Counted from the stretch's first letter, positions 14,196 to 23,024 are shown. The stretch: 35,561 nt of DNA from Spirochaetes bacterium ADurb.Bin218 (GCA_002069965.1 MWCI01000033.1:1-35561); one strand, 5' to 3'. Numbers and translations: made by a program. Notes: generated by a model not told the origin, from the letters alone.

Positions 14196-15729
14196 TTCTT
14201 ACTCTCTTTAAAATAAAATAAACTTCCTCTGACTTTAAGAGATAGCATAAGAAAAAGTATATAATCCCAGCAGAAATAATAATTAGCGTCATATATATTA
14301 ACTTAAGATAAAACACAGAAGATTGCCAATTAATTAACATTGAAAACAAATAAACAGCAATCCCCATAAAAAGAGCGGCAATTGCTGACTTCAAAAAAGA
14401 AAAAAGCACTTTTTTTAAATCCACACCTCCAGTGGTTTGCTTAAGCCTTAAAAATAAAATCATCATCTGAACAGCAGCAGAAATTGAGTTTGCCAGAGTA
14501 AGACCTGCATGCTTAAGGCTTGTTTGCATAAGTGTATAACCAAAAATAATATTTAATACCAGAGCAACTGTTGCAGAGATCACAGGAGTTTTTGTATCCT
14601 TCATAGAATAAAAAGCCTGAGTTGTAATCCTGAGGCCAGCAATGAAAACTATTCCAATACTTGCAGTTACAAGAGAACTATAGGTTAAAATACAATCATT
14701 AAAGGTAAATCTTCCATGCATAAATATAACAGAGATTATAGGAACCCCAAAGGAAATGAGCCCAACTGCAGCAGGAATTGATATAAAAATAGCAGAAGAA
14801 AGAGAGGCAGAAAAAAGATCCTTAAATCTCTTACTGTCAGCACTTGCACTGAGCCTGGACATTTCTGGCAGTATAACATTTCCAATTGATATAATAAAAA
14901 CTCCAAGGACAAGCTCTGTAAGTCTGTTTGTGTAATATATATAAGTAACACTACCTTCAGAAATCATAGAGGCAAGAAAGTTGCTAACAAGAGTGTTTAT
15001 CTGGTAAACTGCAATCCCAAACAAAGCAGGGGTAAGCATCTTAAAAATATTTCTTATTCCTGGATGCTTGAAATCCAGAGAAAAATAAAACTTAAAGCCA
15101 CTTTTTTTGAGATATGGAAGTTGAAGAAGGAATTGCAATAGTCCACCTAACAAAACGCCAATTGCAACACCATATATACTCTCTGCAAATAATTTTGAAA
15201 GTCCAACTATGCCAGTGATAATTCCAACATTCAAAAGCACAGGTGAAAAAGCTGGTGCAAAAAAAATTCTGTGAGAATTAAGGTATCCCATAGCAAAGGC
15301 AACAAATCCAACAAAAAATAGATATGGGAACATCAATCTTATGAGATTCACCGAGAGATTAAAAATCTCAGGGGTATCATTTCTTCCAAAAAAAATTTTC
15401 ATAAAATAAGGAGAAAAAATAATCCCTGCAGCTACTATTAAGGCAATTGCAAAAAACTGGACAGACATAGTCTTTACCGCAAGCTTTTTTGCCTCTTCTT
15501 CCCCTTCTTTAATCAGAGTCTCTGTATAAACTGGAATAAAGGAAATAGTAAGAGCTCCCTCAGCAACAAGACGACGAAATAGGTTTGGAATCATAAATGC
15601 TACATAAAAAACATCAGCTGTCCTTGCTGCACCAAAATATGCCGCCATCAAAACATCACGGACAAGGCCAAGTATTCTACTGCAAAGTGTTGATAGGGCC
15701 ACAACTCCTGTTGATTTAACTAAAGACAT
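14185..15729 (-). CDS. murJ: Lipid II flippase MurJ
   Basis: The 514-residue polytopic membrane protein of the MOP superfamily moves lipid II across the inner membrane for peptidoglycan synthesis. It begins with the family signature STLCSRILGLVRDVLMAAYFG and includes ADVFYVAFMIPNLFRRLVAEGALTISFIPVY, rich in conserved Arg residues of the central cavity. The length and about 14 spans are normal. AAGGT lies 8 bases before the ATG. It appears monocistronic and converges on the GMC oxidoreductase with a 4-base overlap. Confidence 0.96.
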   Translation of the reverse strand: MSLVKSTGVVALSTLCSRILGLVRDVLMAAYFGAARTADVFYVAFMIPNLFRRLVAEGALTISFIPVYTETLIKEGEEEAKKLAVKTMSVQFFAIALIVAAGIIFSPYFMKIFFGRNDTPEIFNLSVNLIRLMFPYLFFVGFVAFAMGYLNSHRIFFAPAFSPVLLNVGIITGIVGLSKLFAESIYGVAIGVLLGGLLQFLLQLPYLKKSGFKFYFSLDFKHPGIRNIFKMLTPALFGIAVYQINTLVSNFLASMISEGSVTYIYYTNRLTELVLGVFIISIGNVILPEMSRLSASADSKRFKDLFSASLSSAIFISIPAAVGLISFGVPIISVIFMHGRFTFNDCILTYSSLVTASIGIVFIAGLRITTQAFYSMKDTKTPVISATVALVLNIIFGYTLMQTSLKHAGLTLANSISAAVQMMILFLRLKQTTGGVDLKKVLFSFLKSAIAALFMGIAVYLFSMLINWQSSVFYLKLIYMTLIIISAGIIYFFLCYLLKSEEVYFILKRVRSRL

Positions 15730-16098
15730 AGGTCTACCTTAAATTTTATTTAAAAGACAGTGGCAATATTTCCTCACTTGATTTTTTGATCAAATATAAA
15801 TTAAAAATTTTTATATAATAAAAGCAAAAATTCTTGACACTTTTAATCCATTTGTTAATCAGGCTTTATGATAACATCGGGAAGAATTTTTTATTTTTAC
15901 GCGATGTATTCTGGGATTATTTAATAACTGCTCATATTCCAAATTAATCAGCATGGTATTCCCGTGCTGATATTTTTTTATATTGCTCTTTTTAATGCCT
16001 TTTAGTTTCTACTCTGAAACAGAAAAAAACTTACCTTTATTGTTGACACAAGAGCAAAAAAGTCAATACTAATCTCAAATTAAACAAGTGGTAAATCT
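15730..16098. other. Intergenic region between murJ and the TPR gene
   Basis: This 370-base divergent spacer contains a plus-strand TTGACA at 15834-15839, an intrinsic terminator at 15947-15979, and a second plus-strand promoter (TTGACA 16043-16048 with TACTAA 16067-16072, 18-base spacer) that probably drives the TPR gene. The part between the first -35 and the terminator may be a small transcript. A short complementary pair, ACATCG (15874-15879) and CGATGT (15902-15907), lies within it. Confidence 0.4.
15947..15979 (+). terminator. Intrinsic terminator with no upstream gene
   Basis: ATCAGCATGG (15947-15956) pairs with CCGTGCTGAT (15962-15971; one G-T pair) around a 5-base loop, followed by seven T (15973-15979). 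No plus-strand coding gene precedes it, so it must end a short RNA or act as an attenuator for the TPR-ABC operon. Confidence 0.75.
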
Positions 16099-17568
16099 AT
16101 GAAAAAATATATTCTAACACTTTTTTTTATTTTTTTCATTATCACAGCACAGGCATCAGAGTATCACTATAAAGGCAAAAGCGCCTACATACACAGGAAT
16201 TATGAAAAGGCGCGGGAGATGTTTTTAAAGGATATTCAGATCTCTGATGAGGGGGACTCTTATTACTTTCTTGGTGAAATTGAAAAAAATGATAAAAATT
16301 ACGATCTAAGCCTGGAATATTTTAAAAAAGCAGTATCCGCAAAAAAGATATCACGCAAGTTGCTCGTAAACTCATACTGGAATATTATAATCTTTTATGA
16401 GCAAAAGGGAGATTATCAAAACTATATTAAATACTCTCGGGATTTCTGGCAAAAGACAGGGGAAAGGTCTGCGAAACAAAAAATTGATTCTCTAATAAAC
16501 AAGTTAATGTGGAGTGATAGCCAGGAGGCTGTTGACAAATATAATGAAGGCATTTCTCTATTGAAGAAAAATGATCAAGACAACGCTGTGATGGCTTTTT
16601 CTCAGGCTATAAATATTGACTCAAATTTTCTTGCACCAAGATTTGAGCTTGGTCTTATATCTTATAAAAAGGGAAACTACTCTGAAGCTGCAAGGCAATT
16701 TTCAATAATTACAGAGAGAATCCCATTCTATGCTGAAGTGCAGTTGCTGCTGGGCAGAATAAATTTCTCAAACAAAAACTATGCACCTGCTGCAAAAAAT
16801 TTCGATGCCGCTCTTACTTATGGATTTATAGATAAAAAAACTGAATACGACACAATTCTTAAACGGGGAATTTGCTATTATCACACAGGAGATTACGAAA
16901 ATGCTGAAGAAGACATATCCCTTGTGGCAGATAGTTCCCAAAATGATTTGGAGCCCCATCTTCTTCTATCTGCAATATATATAAAGAAAGGTGATTTTGA
17001 ATCCGCACTTAAGTATCTTGCAAAGGCAGAAAAAATATCCCCTGATAATTCATCCATAATATTTCAAACTGGCAGTATTTACTATCATAAAAATGATGCA
17101 AGATTTGTGAAATACTTTGACAAACTCTTTGACATAGAAAATCAAAATCCCAAAAACTATGAAAGCTATATCAAGGCCTTTAAAATTATAATGAATTATC
17201 ATTACCAGCGGCAAAACTATCAACGCTCTTTTGAAATAGCCCAAAAAAATCTTTCTGTTGTTACACAGGACTATGAATCAATTTTGATTGCTGGACGATC
17301 TGCAACTTATTTAGGAAAAAATGAAGAGGCTGTTTCTTTTTTTAAAAAAATTTCTATTGTTGAAAGCAAAGACAAATTGCTCTATACAAAGGCTCTTGGA
17401 CTTTCTGGTAAAAAGAATGAGGCCCTTAATATTTTACGCACATTAAGAGGTAGCTCTGCCTACCTTGAGGCAAAGGAAGATAAAATACTTAAAACTTACA
17501 TTGATGAACTGGAGGAAATAATAAAAGAATCCAATAAACAATCACAAACAAACACAACTGGAATGTAA
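16099..17568 (+). CDS. Secreted tetratricopeptide-repeat protein
   Basis: The 489-residue protein has a signal peptide (1-19, KKYILTLFFIFFIITAQA) and then at least eight TPR units. Examples are YHYKGKSAYIHRNYEKAREMF (24-44), SYYFLGEIEKNDKNYDLSLEYF (52-73), KYNEGISLLKKNDQDNAVMAF, PRFELGLISYKKGNYSEAARQF, KRGICYYHTGDYENAEEDI, HLLLSAIYIKKGDFESALKYL and ILIAGRSATYLGKNEEAVSFF. Such solenoids are protein-binding scaffolds, here probably in the periplasm. The tail is polar (SNKQSQTNTTGM). It is cotranscribed with the degenerate ABC-type protein, which starts 5 bases downstream. I cannot name a function. Confidence 0.85.
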   Translation: MKKYILTLFFIFFIITAQASEYHYKGKSAYIHRNYEKAREMFLKDIQISDEGDSYYFLGEIEKNDKNYDLSLEYFKKAVSAKKISRKLLVNSYWNIIIFYEQKGDYQNYIKYSRDFWQKTGERSAKQKIDSLINKLMWSDSQEAVDKYNEGISLLKKNDQDNAVMAFSQAINIDSNFLAPRFELGLISYKKGNYSEAARQFSIITERIPFYAEVQLLLGRINFSNKNYAPAAKNFDAALTYGFIDKKTEYDTILKRGICYYHTGDYENAEEDISLVADSSQNDLEPHLLLSAIYIKKGDFESALKYLAKAEKISPDNSSIIFQTGSIYYHKNDARFVKYFDKLFDIENQNPKNYESYIKAFKIIMNYHYQRQNYQRSFEIAQKNLSVVTQDYESILIAGRSATYLGKNEEAVSFFKKISIVESKDKLLYTKALGLSGKKNEALNILRTLRGSSAYLEAKEDKILKTYIDELEEIIKESNKQSQTNTTGM

Positions 17569-17573
17569 TAGCT

Positions 17574-18341
17574 ATGATTGAACTAAAAGATGTAGCCTTT
17601 ACCCTTGATGAGAACTTAACAGTGGAAGTTGATGACCTTGAGATATCAGAATCTGAAATAGTTGGAATCACTGGCAATGGAGGATCTGGTAAAAGCTCCC
17701 TTTTAAAATTATTATATGGCGACATCAAAGATTTTGAAGGCTGTTATTTTTTTGATGGTAAAAATATTTCTAATATTTCCAAAAAAGAACGAAAAGTGAT
17801 ATTTTATTTTTTACCTCCAATTGCTGATTTCAATCCAGAAGATACATTATTCGATCATGTAATCAGGGGTCAGCTAAATTACAAAAAATTCCTCAACCCA
17901 TACTCCCCTGCTCAAAAGGAAATGACATCAGATATAATTCATTCGCTAAATTTATCTCATCTTTCTAATCATAGATTAAAAAGCTTAAGTCATTCTATTA
18001 TAAAAATGGCTAATCTTGCACAGGGGATTAACTCACAGTGCAAAGTGTTGCTTATGGATTCACCAGAACTATTTCTTGATTTTCGCCAAAAGATAACACT
18101 TACCAGAAATCTAAAAAAATATGCAGCTACAGGAAAAATTTCGATCATAGTTGCATCATCTGACCTGGATTTTTTAATAAAGCTTTGTGATAAAATTATA
18201 TTTCTAAAAAATGGTAAAATATTTGCCACAGGTCACAGCGAGATTATTACTGATTCGTTAATAAAAGAAGTATTTGGAGTTCAATCCATTATAAGCAAAA
18301 ATATAATCTCTACATTACCTGAGATTCATATAATAGAATAG
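17574..18341 (+). CDS. Degenerate ABC-transporter ATPase-like protein
   Basis: The 255-residue protein has the fold order of an iron-siderophore/cobalamin importer ATPase (BtuD/FecE/HmuV type), including the family-typical GHSEIITDSLIKEVFGV near the C-terminus. Walker A is intact (GNGGSGKSS, 34-42), so nucleotide binding is likely. The rest of the active site is not. The Q-loop Gln is Pro82 (FLPP), the LSGGQ signature reads LSHSI (138-142), the Walker B catalytic Glu is Ser163 (LLMDSP), and the switch His is Ser196 (ASSDLDF). Hydrolysis by the normal mechanism is therefore unlikely. No permease or binding protein is nearby. It may act as a nucleotide-sensing adaptor with the adjacent TPR protein, although that protein is predicted to be exported. 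The open frame and clean operon spacing argue against a simple pseudogene. Confidence 0.85.
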   Translation: MIELKDVAFTLDENLTVEVDDLEISESEIVGITGNGGSGKSSLLKLLYGDIKDFEGCYFFDGKNISNISKKERKVIFYFLPPIADFNPEDTLFDHVIRGQLNYKKFLNPYSPAQKEMTSDIIHSLNLSHLSNHRLKSLSHSIIKMANLAQGINSQCKVLLMDSPELFLDFRQKITLTRNLKKYAATGKISIIVASSDLDFLIKLCDKIIFLKNGKIFATGHSEIITDSLIKEVFGVQSIISKNIISTLPEIHIIE

Positions 18342-18342
18342 C

Positions 18343-18696
18343 TTAAGTGTAGTACTCAATCTTTGTTTTGCCCTCTTGCAGAGACTGGGCAAAAATGATA
18401 TGGTCAAAATAATTTACATAATCAATTGCTTCTTTAAGATCAATATTTGCCCCAAGTATGATTACCCTATTCCCAAAATTCCTTGCATAGTAAGATACAT
18501 CAACCAAAGCATTCAAGCCAGAGGCTGTAACAAAAGGGACATTCTCCATATTTATCATTATACTCTCCCTTTCAGAAAAATTATGAACCACTGACTTAAA
18601 ATAATCTGCAGTTAAAACAGTTAAATTCCCAGAGACATCTAAAACGTTTATGCCGCTAAACTCTCTTACTGAATATGTTATTGCACCACCGAACAT
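18343..18696 (-). CDS. STAS-domain protein (anti-sigma-factor antagonist-like)
   Basis: The 117-residue single STAS domain is of the SpoIIAA/RsbV type. The phospho-switch helix reads VPFVTASGLNALV; Ser59 matches the serine phosphorylated by partner kinases, while the preceding acidic residue of many relatives is Thr57 here. The family frees sigma factors or other targets by binding anti-sigma kinases when unphosphorylated. No anti-sigma kinase or PP2C phosphatase is in the window. It is the last gene of the acpP-rnc-NUDIX run, one base after the NUDIX stop, and it converges with the ABC-like gene with no visible terminator between. Confidence 0.85.
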   Translation of the reverse strand: MFGGAITYSVREFSGINVLDVSGNLTVLTADYFKSVVHNFSERESIMINMENVPFVTASGLNALVDVSYYARNFGNRVIILGANIDLKEAIDYVNYFDHIIFAQSLQEGKTKIEYYT

Positions 18697-18697
18697 A

Positions 18698-19144
18698 TTA
18701 TCTCCAGAGCTTACCTATATATCGACCATGGATCTTACCCTTAATTATATCCACTAATTCATTATTTATTGGTGGAAAAATTGTTATATCTGAAAGTTCC
18801 TCAGTGGAGAAAAATTTAAAATCATGAAGTCTCTTATCTTCACCAAGGACAAAATCCCCACCGAGGTAGTTACACAAAAAACAGATATTAACCACATGAC
18901 GCTTGCCAGAGGGATCTATAGAATCAGAGACTAAAACCAGATCTTTTACATCAATTGCAACGTTTAACTCCTCCTCAAACTCACGACGAAGAGCCTCATG
19001 GAGTGACTCACCATAATCTACTCCACCTCCTGGTAGTAACCAGTAAACCTCATTATTTTTTTTGTGAGCAATAAGCAATAACCTGTTACCCCTGATAAGG
19101 ATACCTGCAACACGGATTCTAACCTTACCCGACTCACTGCTCAA
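18698..19144 (-). CDS. NUDIX hydrolase
   Basis: The 148-residue NUDIX-fold hydrolase has its box at about residues 39-61 (GGVDYGESLHEALRREFEEELNV). The catalytic REFEEE core is complete, and the usual Gly near the end is Asn. Members cleave nucleoside diphosphates linked to another group, such as oxidised dNTPs or NDP-sugars; the substrate here is unknown. The start is TTG at 19144: its TTGA overlaps the TGA stop of rnc, with GGTGGT a few bases upstream, so translation is coupled to RNase III. Confidence 0.9.
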   Translation of the reverse strand: MSSESGKVRIRVAGILIRGNRLLLIAHKKNNEVYWLLPGGGVDYGESLHEALRREFEEELNVAIDVKDLVLVSDSIDPSGKRHVVNICFLCNYLGGDFVLGEDKRLHDFKFFSTEELSDITIFPPINNELVDIIKGKIHGRYIGKLWR

Positions 19145-19896
19145 AGTTCACCACCATTTCGCTCAATTTTTTTTAACAATTGCTCTGCAGCTAACATCTC
19201 AGCTTTACGCTTACTGCTACCTGTTCCTCTGGACATCTCTGTTCCTTTAATCAAAAGCCGCACTACAAATTCCTTTTTGTGATCTGGTCCTCTTTCTTCA
19301 ACTACCTCATATATAGGCCGCTCTTTGTACTTTTTCTGAACATACTCCTGTAGAGTAGTCTTTGGATCCCGCAGGTATGTCATCTGATCTATTCGCTCAA
19401 TGTCTTTTTTTAGAAGACCCAAAATAAATTTTCGAACTTCCTTTAATCCCTGATCAAGGTATACAGCACCTATCAATGCCTCAAAGGAATTTGCAAGTAT
19501 TGAGCTTCGATCTCTACCTCCACTTAGCTCCTCACCTTTACCCATGAGAAGATAATCCCCTAAATGAATCTCCCTTGCGACCTTTGCCAGAGTTGCTTCA
19601 GAAACAACAGCAGATTTTATCTTAGCCAGATCCCCCTCAGGATAATCTTCAAATCGCTTAAAGAGATATTCATTAACAATAAGACCAAGAACAGAGTCCC
19701 CAAGATACTCAAGGCGTTCATTATCTTTTATTTTATCTGTATTTGCCTCATTTACGTAAGATCTGTGGATTAAGGCTCTGTTAAGAAGATTTTTATCTTT
19801 GAATTTTATCTGAAGCTTATTCTGAAGAATACTTAAACTTTTAAGTCTAACCTTTTTACTGTCTGACTCTGCTTTTTCATTCTTTTTATGATTCAT
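19141..19896 (-). CDS. rnc: Ribonuclease III
   Basis: The 251-residue double-strand-specific endoribonuclease processes rRNA precursors and structured mRNAs. The catalytic domain carries the signature NERLEYLGDSVLGL with Glu63 and Asp67, and the second acidic helix has SFEALIGAVYLDQG. The C-terminal double-stranded-RNA-binding domain (about 178-247) runs from DPKTTLQEYVQ to SSKRKAEMLAAEQLLKK. A charged N-terminal extension of about 20 residues precedes the domain. It lies 5 bases after acpP, a common pairing. Confidence 0.97.
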   Translation of the reverse strand: MNHKKNEKAESDSKKVRLKSLSILQNKLQIKFKDKNLLNRALIHRSYVNEANTDKIKDNERLEYLGDSVLGLIVNEYLFKRFEDYPEGDLAKIKSAVVSEATLAKVAREIHLGDYLLMGKGEELSGGRDRSSILANSFEALIGAVYLDQGLKEVRKFILGLLKKDIERIDQMTYLRDPKTTLQEYVQKKYKERPIYEVVEERGPDHKKEFVVRLLIKGTEMSRGTGSSKRKAEMLAAEQLLKKIERNGGEL

Positions 19897-19901
19897 AACA
19901 T

Positions 19902-20144
19902 TTATCTTTCAGAAATCTTTCTATATATATACTTATATATATCTCCAAGAGTCCGGAGCTTTTCTGCTTCCTCATCTGGAATTTCAAGATCAAACTCTAC
20001 TTCAAAGGCAATTATCAACTCTACTGTATCAATTGAATCAACAGCAAGATCATCTATGAGAGATGTATTTTCAGATAATTTGTCTTCATCTATCTCCAGT
20101 TGATTGGAAATTATTCTGTTTACTCTTTTTATTATATCGTCCAT
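19902..20144 (-). CDS. acpP: Acyl carrier protein
   Basis: The 80-residue acidic carrier holds growing fatty acids on a phosphopantetheine arm attached to Ser37 in LAVDSIDTVEL. It aligns residue for residue with classic ACP from its first Met (DDIIKRVNRIISNQL). The start at 20144 is preferred over the ATG at 20159, which has no room for a Shine-Dalgarno and would add five residues outside the fold. The gene opens the acpP-rnc-NUDIX-STAS operon under the strong promoter at 20192-20220. Confidence 0.95.
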   Translation of the reverse strand: MDDIIKRVNRIISNQLEIDEDKLSENTSLIDDLAVDSIDTVELIIAFEVEFDLEIPDEEAEKLRTLGDIYKYIYRKISER

Positions 20145-20191
20145 TATACAATCTTCCATTCCTGATGAAAAATCTACTCTATTAAGAGATA

Positions 20192-20220
20192 ATTTTACAA
20201 AAAGCTCTCCTGATTGTCAA
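20192..20220 (-). promoter_or_regulatory. Promoter of the acpP-rnc operon
   Basis: On the minus strand, TTGACA (20220-20215), a 17-base spacer and TAAAAT (20197-20192) form a near-perfect sigma-70 promoter. It lies just after the rpmF terminator and about 50 bases before acpP. Confidence 0.75.
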
Positions 20221-20226
20221 GAGATA

Positions 20227-20257
20227 ATAAAAAAAGGGATACTTTTTAGCACCCCTT
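20227..20257 (-). terminator. Intrinsic terminator after rpmF
   Basis: Minus-strand AAGGGGTGC (20257-20249) pairs with GTATCCCTT (20242-20234), including two G-T pairs, around TAAAAA, and a T-run follows (20233-20227). It separates rpmF from the acpP operon. Confidence 0.75.
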
Positions 20258-20282
20258 CTTTTATAAAAAGAATTAGCTAAAA

Positions 20283-20474
20283 TCAATCTTCAATTTTAAC
20301 TTTCTTCTCAAGAACTAATACGTTCTTGTAATAGCCGCATTCTGGACATACTCTATGGGGTAATGTATATGCTCCACATTTAGGACATGGTCTTAAATTT
20401 GGAATACCGATTGCCTCATGAGCTCTCCTCATACGGGATTTCGATTTTGATTTTCTTCGCTTTGGTACCGCCAC
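20283..20474 (-). CDS. rpmF: 50S ribosomal protein L32
   Basis: The 63-residue basic ribosomal protein starts [18 protein letters not shown]. It has the four-Cys zinc ribbon CPKCGAY...CPECGYY, so this is the zinc-bound C+ form. Translation begins at GTG, with GGAG 7 bases upstream. The usual neighbour plsX is absent between rpmF and acpP, and a terminator and new promoter lie there instead. Confidence 0.97.
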   Translation of the reverse strand: MAVPKRRKSKSKSRMRRAHEAIGIPNLRPCPKCGAYTLPHRVCPECGYYKNVLVLEKKVKIED

Positions 20475-20634
20475 TTTAGAACTCCATATATTTAAATTTT
20501 AACCCTAAATTGCTGAAAATGAAAAGGGGTTTATAGCCAACTATAATAAAAGTTTAAACTAAAATATAGGCATATATGTCAAGCACTTTAAAAAATAAAA
20601 AATTACAAATTAACTAATTAAAAAACTCCATTCT

Positions 20635-21327
20635 CTACTGTAAATTAGCGTTTAAGAGAAAAAGCCTCTCCCTTGCTCGTATGGCAAATTGCGAACCTGA
20701 ATAAAGAGAAATTACTTTTGAAAAATATTCCTTTGCCTTAACTTTATCATTTTTTATTAAATACAACCGCCCTATATTATAGATCACCTGATCCATGGCT
20801 ACATAATCCTTGGCAGTGGACTCATATTTTTCTAAAATATCAATTGCCTCATCTATCTTCCCTGTTTCCTCTTTTGAGGCAGAAAGTTTAAGAACTCCAA
20901 GAGATAAAAATATATCGCTCTTTGATGTTTTATTTACATATTGTGAAAGATATGAAGCAGCCTCATCATATTTTCCATCATCAAATAAAATATTACCAAG
21001 CAGGTATAAACTCAAAGTTCTTGCTCTACCAAAAGAAGTAGATTCTATTAGCTTTTTAAGCTCAGATACTGCATTTTCTTTAACTTGTGTATCCTCTGGA
21101 TTTGCTCTATAGGAATCAAAAATCACTTCAAATTTCTCGTAACTTACTGTCAGCTTGTGATCAATATATAAATATATAGCAATAGCTGCAACTATTGCCA
21201 GAATAATTCCAGAGAAAATAGGCACAACAGGCCTATTGGTCCTCTTAAAAAAATCCTTAAAATTCATAAAGAATTTTTCAATTATATTTCTTTCTATCTC
21301 TATTGTGCTTTTTGCTTTGCCAGCCAT
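20635..21327 (-). CDS. Membrane-anchored TPR protein, YfgM-like
   Basis: The 230-residue protein has a cytoplasmic basic N-terminus (1-34), one membrane span at about 36-55 (VVPIFSGIILAIVAAIAIYLYI) and an extracytoplasmic helical-repeat domain with TPR-like units (LYLLGNILFDDGKYDEAASYL; IYNIGRLYLIKNDKVKAKEYF). The architecture matches the YfgM/TPR_21 family, linked in E. coli to the SecYEG translocon and periplasmic chaperones. The gene begins 2 bases after rpsA, so it is cotranscribed with it. The specific role is inferred from architecture. Confidence 0.8.
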   Translation of the reverse strand: MAGKAKSTIEIERNIIEKFFMNFKDFFKRTNRPVVPIFSGIILAIVAAIAIYLYIDHKLTVSYEKFEVIFDSYRANPEDTQVKENAVSELKKLIESTSFGRARTLSLYLLGNILFDDGKYDEAASYLSQYVNKTSKSDIFLSLGVLKLSASKEETGKIDEAIDILEKYESTAKDYVAMDQVIYNIGRLYLIKNDKVKAKEYFSKVISLYSGSQFAIRARERLFLLNANLQ

Positions 21328-21329
21328 AA

Positions 21330-23000
21330 TTACTTTTTATCTCCAAGTTCAATATTTATTATGTCACCGATGGTTACTGTATTTGGACTTGTCTTTTTGA
21401 GTATTTTATTCACCTCTTCTTTTTCTGACATAATCTCATAGTGCTTAATACTCAGGGATAACCTCTTTTTCTCCACATCAACATCCAGAACAACTGCATC
21501 AACAGGATCTCCAATTTTAAAATGTTCCTCTAACTTCTCTATTCTATTTCTGGAGGTCTCTGAGATATGAACAAGGCCTTCTACATCATCTGCCAGCTTA
21601 ACAAAGAGCCCAAACTGTGTAATACCAGAAACCGTTCCATGAACCTTTGTTCTTGGAGGATATTTTTCTTTTATTAGCTCCCATGGAGATTTTGTAAGCT
21701 GTTTCATGCCACAGGATATTTTCATTTCATCCTTGTGTATCTCCAAAATCTTAAATTCAACTTCCTGACCCACTTTAAAGCTCTTATTCAAATCCTTAAC
21801 TTCATCCCATGAAATATCAGAAACATGAATAAGACCATCAATCCCTTCTTCAAGCTCAACAAATAAGCCAAACTTAACAATCTTTTTAATTGGTCTTTTC
21901 CATATAGAATCAATAGGGAATCTCTCATCTATAGTTTCCCATGGATTCTGAGATAACTGTTTAAAGCCAAGGGCTATCTTTTTGTCCTGAGGTTCAATTG
22001 AGAGAATAACAAAATCAGACTCATCTCCCTTAGAAAAGTAATCTTTAACATTGGCATTGGACTTTGTCCATGAAAGCTCAGAATTTGCAACAAAGCCCTC
22101 AATATCCTCATCAATCTGAACAAAAGCGCCAACAGGAGTAATTGTTACAACCTTTCCTTTAACAATATCCCCAGGGTTAAACTTTTGAGCAATTGCAAGC
22201 CATGGATCTTCCTTAAGCTGTTTGAGCCCAAGAGATACCTTCAATTCATCTCTGTTGATTGATAAAATAACAAAGTCTCTTACCTCTCCAAGCTTTAAAA
22301 TCTTTCTCTGCTTGAAGACCTTTTTCCATGACATATCATTTCTATGAAGAAGAGCATCTATTCCATCAATGCGAACAAAGGCACCAAATTCAACAAACTT
22401 AACAACTTCCCCTTTAACAATATCTCCCTCTTTATACTTAGAGAGGAAATCTTCCCATTTCTTTTTATTCAACTCTTCTATGTAATCCTTTCTTGAAACA
22501 AGGACTGATTTCTTCTTTTTATCAACATCTTTAACTACAAAAAAATACTCCTCATCTGAAGAAGAAACAGATTTAAGGTCAGCGGCCAGAGATGCTGGCA
22601 AAAAGGCATTAACTCCAGATAAGGACAGGATCTTCCCTTTATCGTTTGAAGATTTAATTTTTCCCTTTACCTCTCTATTCCCCTTATTATATGACTCAAT
22701 AAAATCCTTCCAACTCTTCTCTGCAACAGCAGCCTTTCTGGAGAATTGATATACTCCGTCCACAAGCTTGCGGTTCATCAGTTTAACCTCATAAACCTCT
22801 CCAACCTTTGGAACAGTATCAAATTCCTCAAGAGGCACTCTTCCATCTGATTTTGTGCCGACATTAACATAGGCATAACCTGAATCTACAGTTACAATCT
22901 CTCCTTTTACAATCATCCCTGGCTGAATATCTTCAAGCGCTGAATCAGCTACAGATGCCATATCAATTGTATCATAATTATCTTCTGTCATAGGGGTCAT
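21330..23000 (-). CDS. rpsA: 30S ribosomal protein S1
   Basis: The 556-residue protein has six S1 RNA-binding domains, beginning near residues 26, 113, 192, 277, 364 and 451 (for example GDIVKGEVVKFVEFGAFVRI and RTKVHGTVSGITQFGLFVKL). Domains 3-6 are the well-conserved RNA binders, and the first two are more divergent, as expected for the ribosome-contacting part. It helps load mRNAs with weak or structured start regions. The start follows AAGGTG. It lies downstream of cmk, a classic order. Confidence 0.96.
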   Translation of the reverse strand: MTPMTEDNYDTIDMASVADSALEDIQPGMIVKGEIVTVDSGYAYVNVGTKSDGRVPLEEFDTVPKVGEVYEVKLMNRKLVDGVYQFSRKAAVAEKSWKDFIESYNKGNREVKGKIKSSNDKGKILSLSGVNAFLPASLAADLKSVSSSDEEYFFVVKDVDKKKKSVLVSRKDYIEELNKKKWEDFLSKYKEGDIVKGEVVKFVEFGAFVRIDGIDALLHRNDMSWKKVFKQRKILKLGEVRDFVILSINRDELKVSLGLKQLKEDPWLAIAQKFNPGDIVKGKVVTITPVGAFVQIDEDIEGFVANSELSWTKSNANVKDYFSKGDESDFVILSIEPQDKKIALGFKQLSQNPWETIDERFPIDSIWKRPIKKIVKFGLFVELEEGIDGLIHVSDISWDEVKDLNKSFKVGQEVEFKILEIHKDEMKISCGMKQLTKSPWELIKEKYPPRTKVHGTVSGITQFGLFVKLADDVEGLVHISETSRNRIEKLEEHFKIGDPVDAVVLDVDVEKKRLSLSIKHYEIMSEKEEVNKILKKTSPNTVTIGDIINIELGDKK

Positions 23001-23024
23001 ATCTACACCTTAAAATCTAATTTA

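Noticed and set aside
15730-16098. Riboswitch upstream of the TPR-ABC operon (cobalamin or heme, given the BtuD/HmuV-like protein)
   Set aside because: No B12-box or other known aptamer signature is recognisable; only a terminator and promoters are visible.
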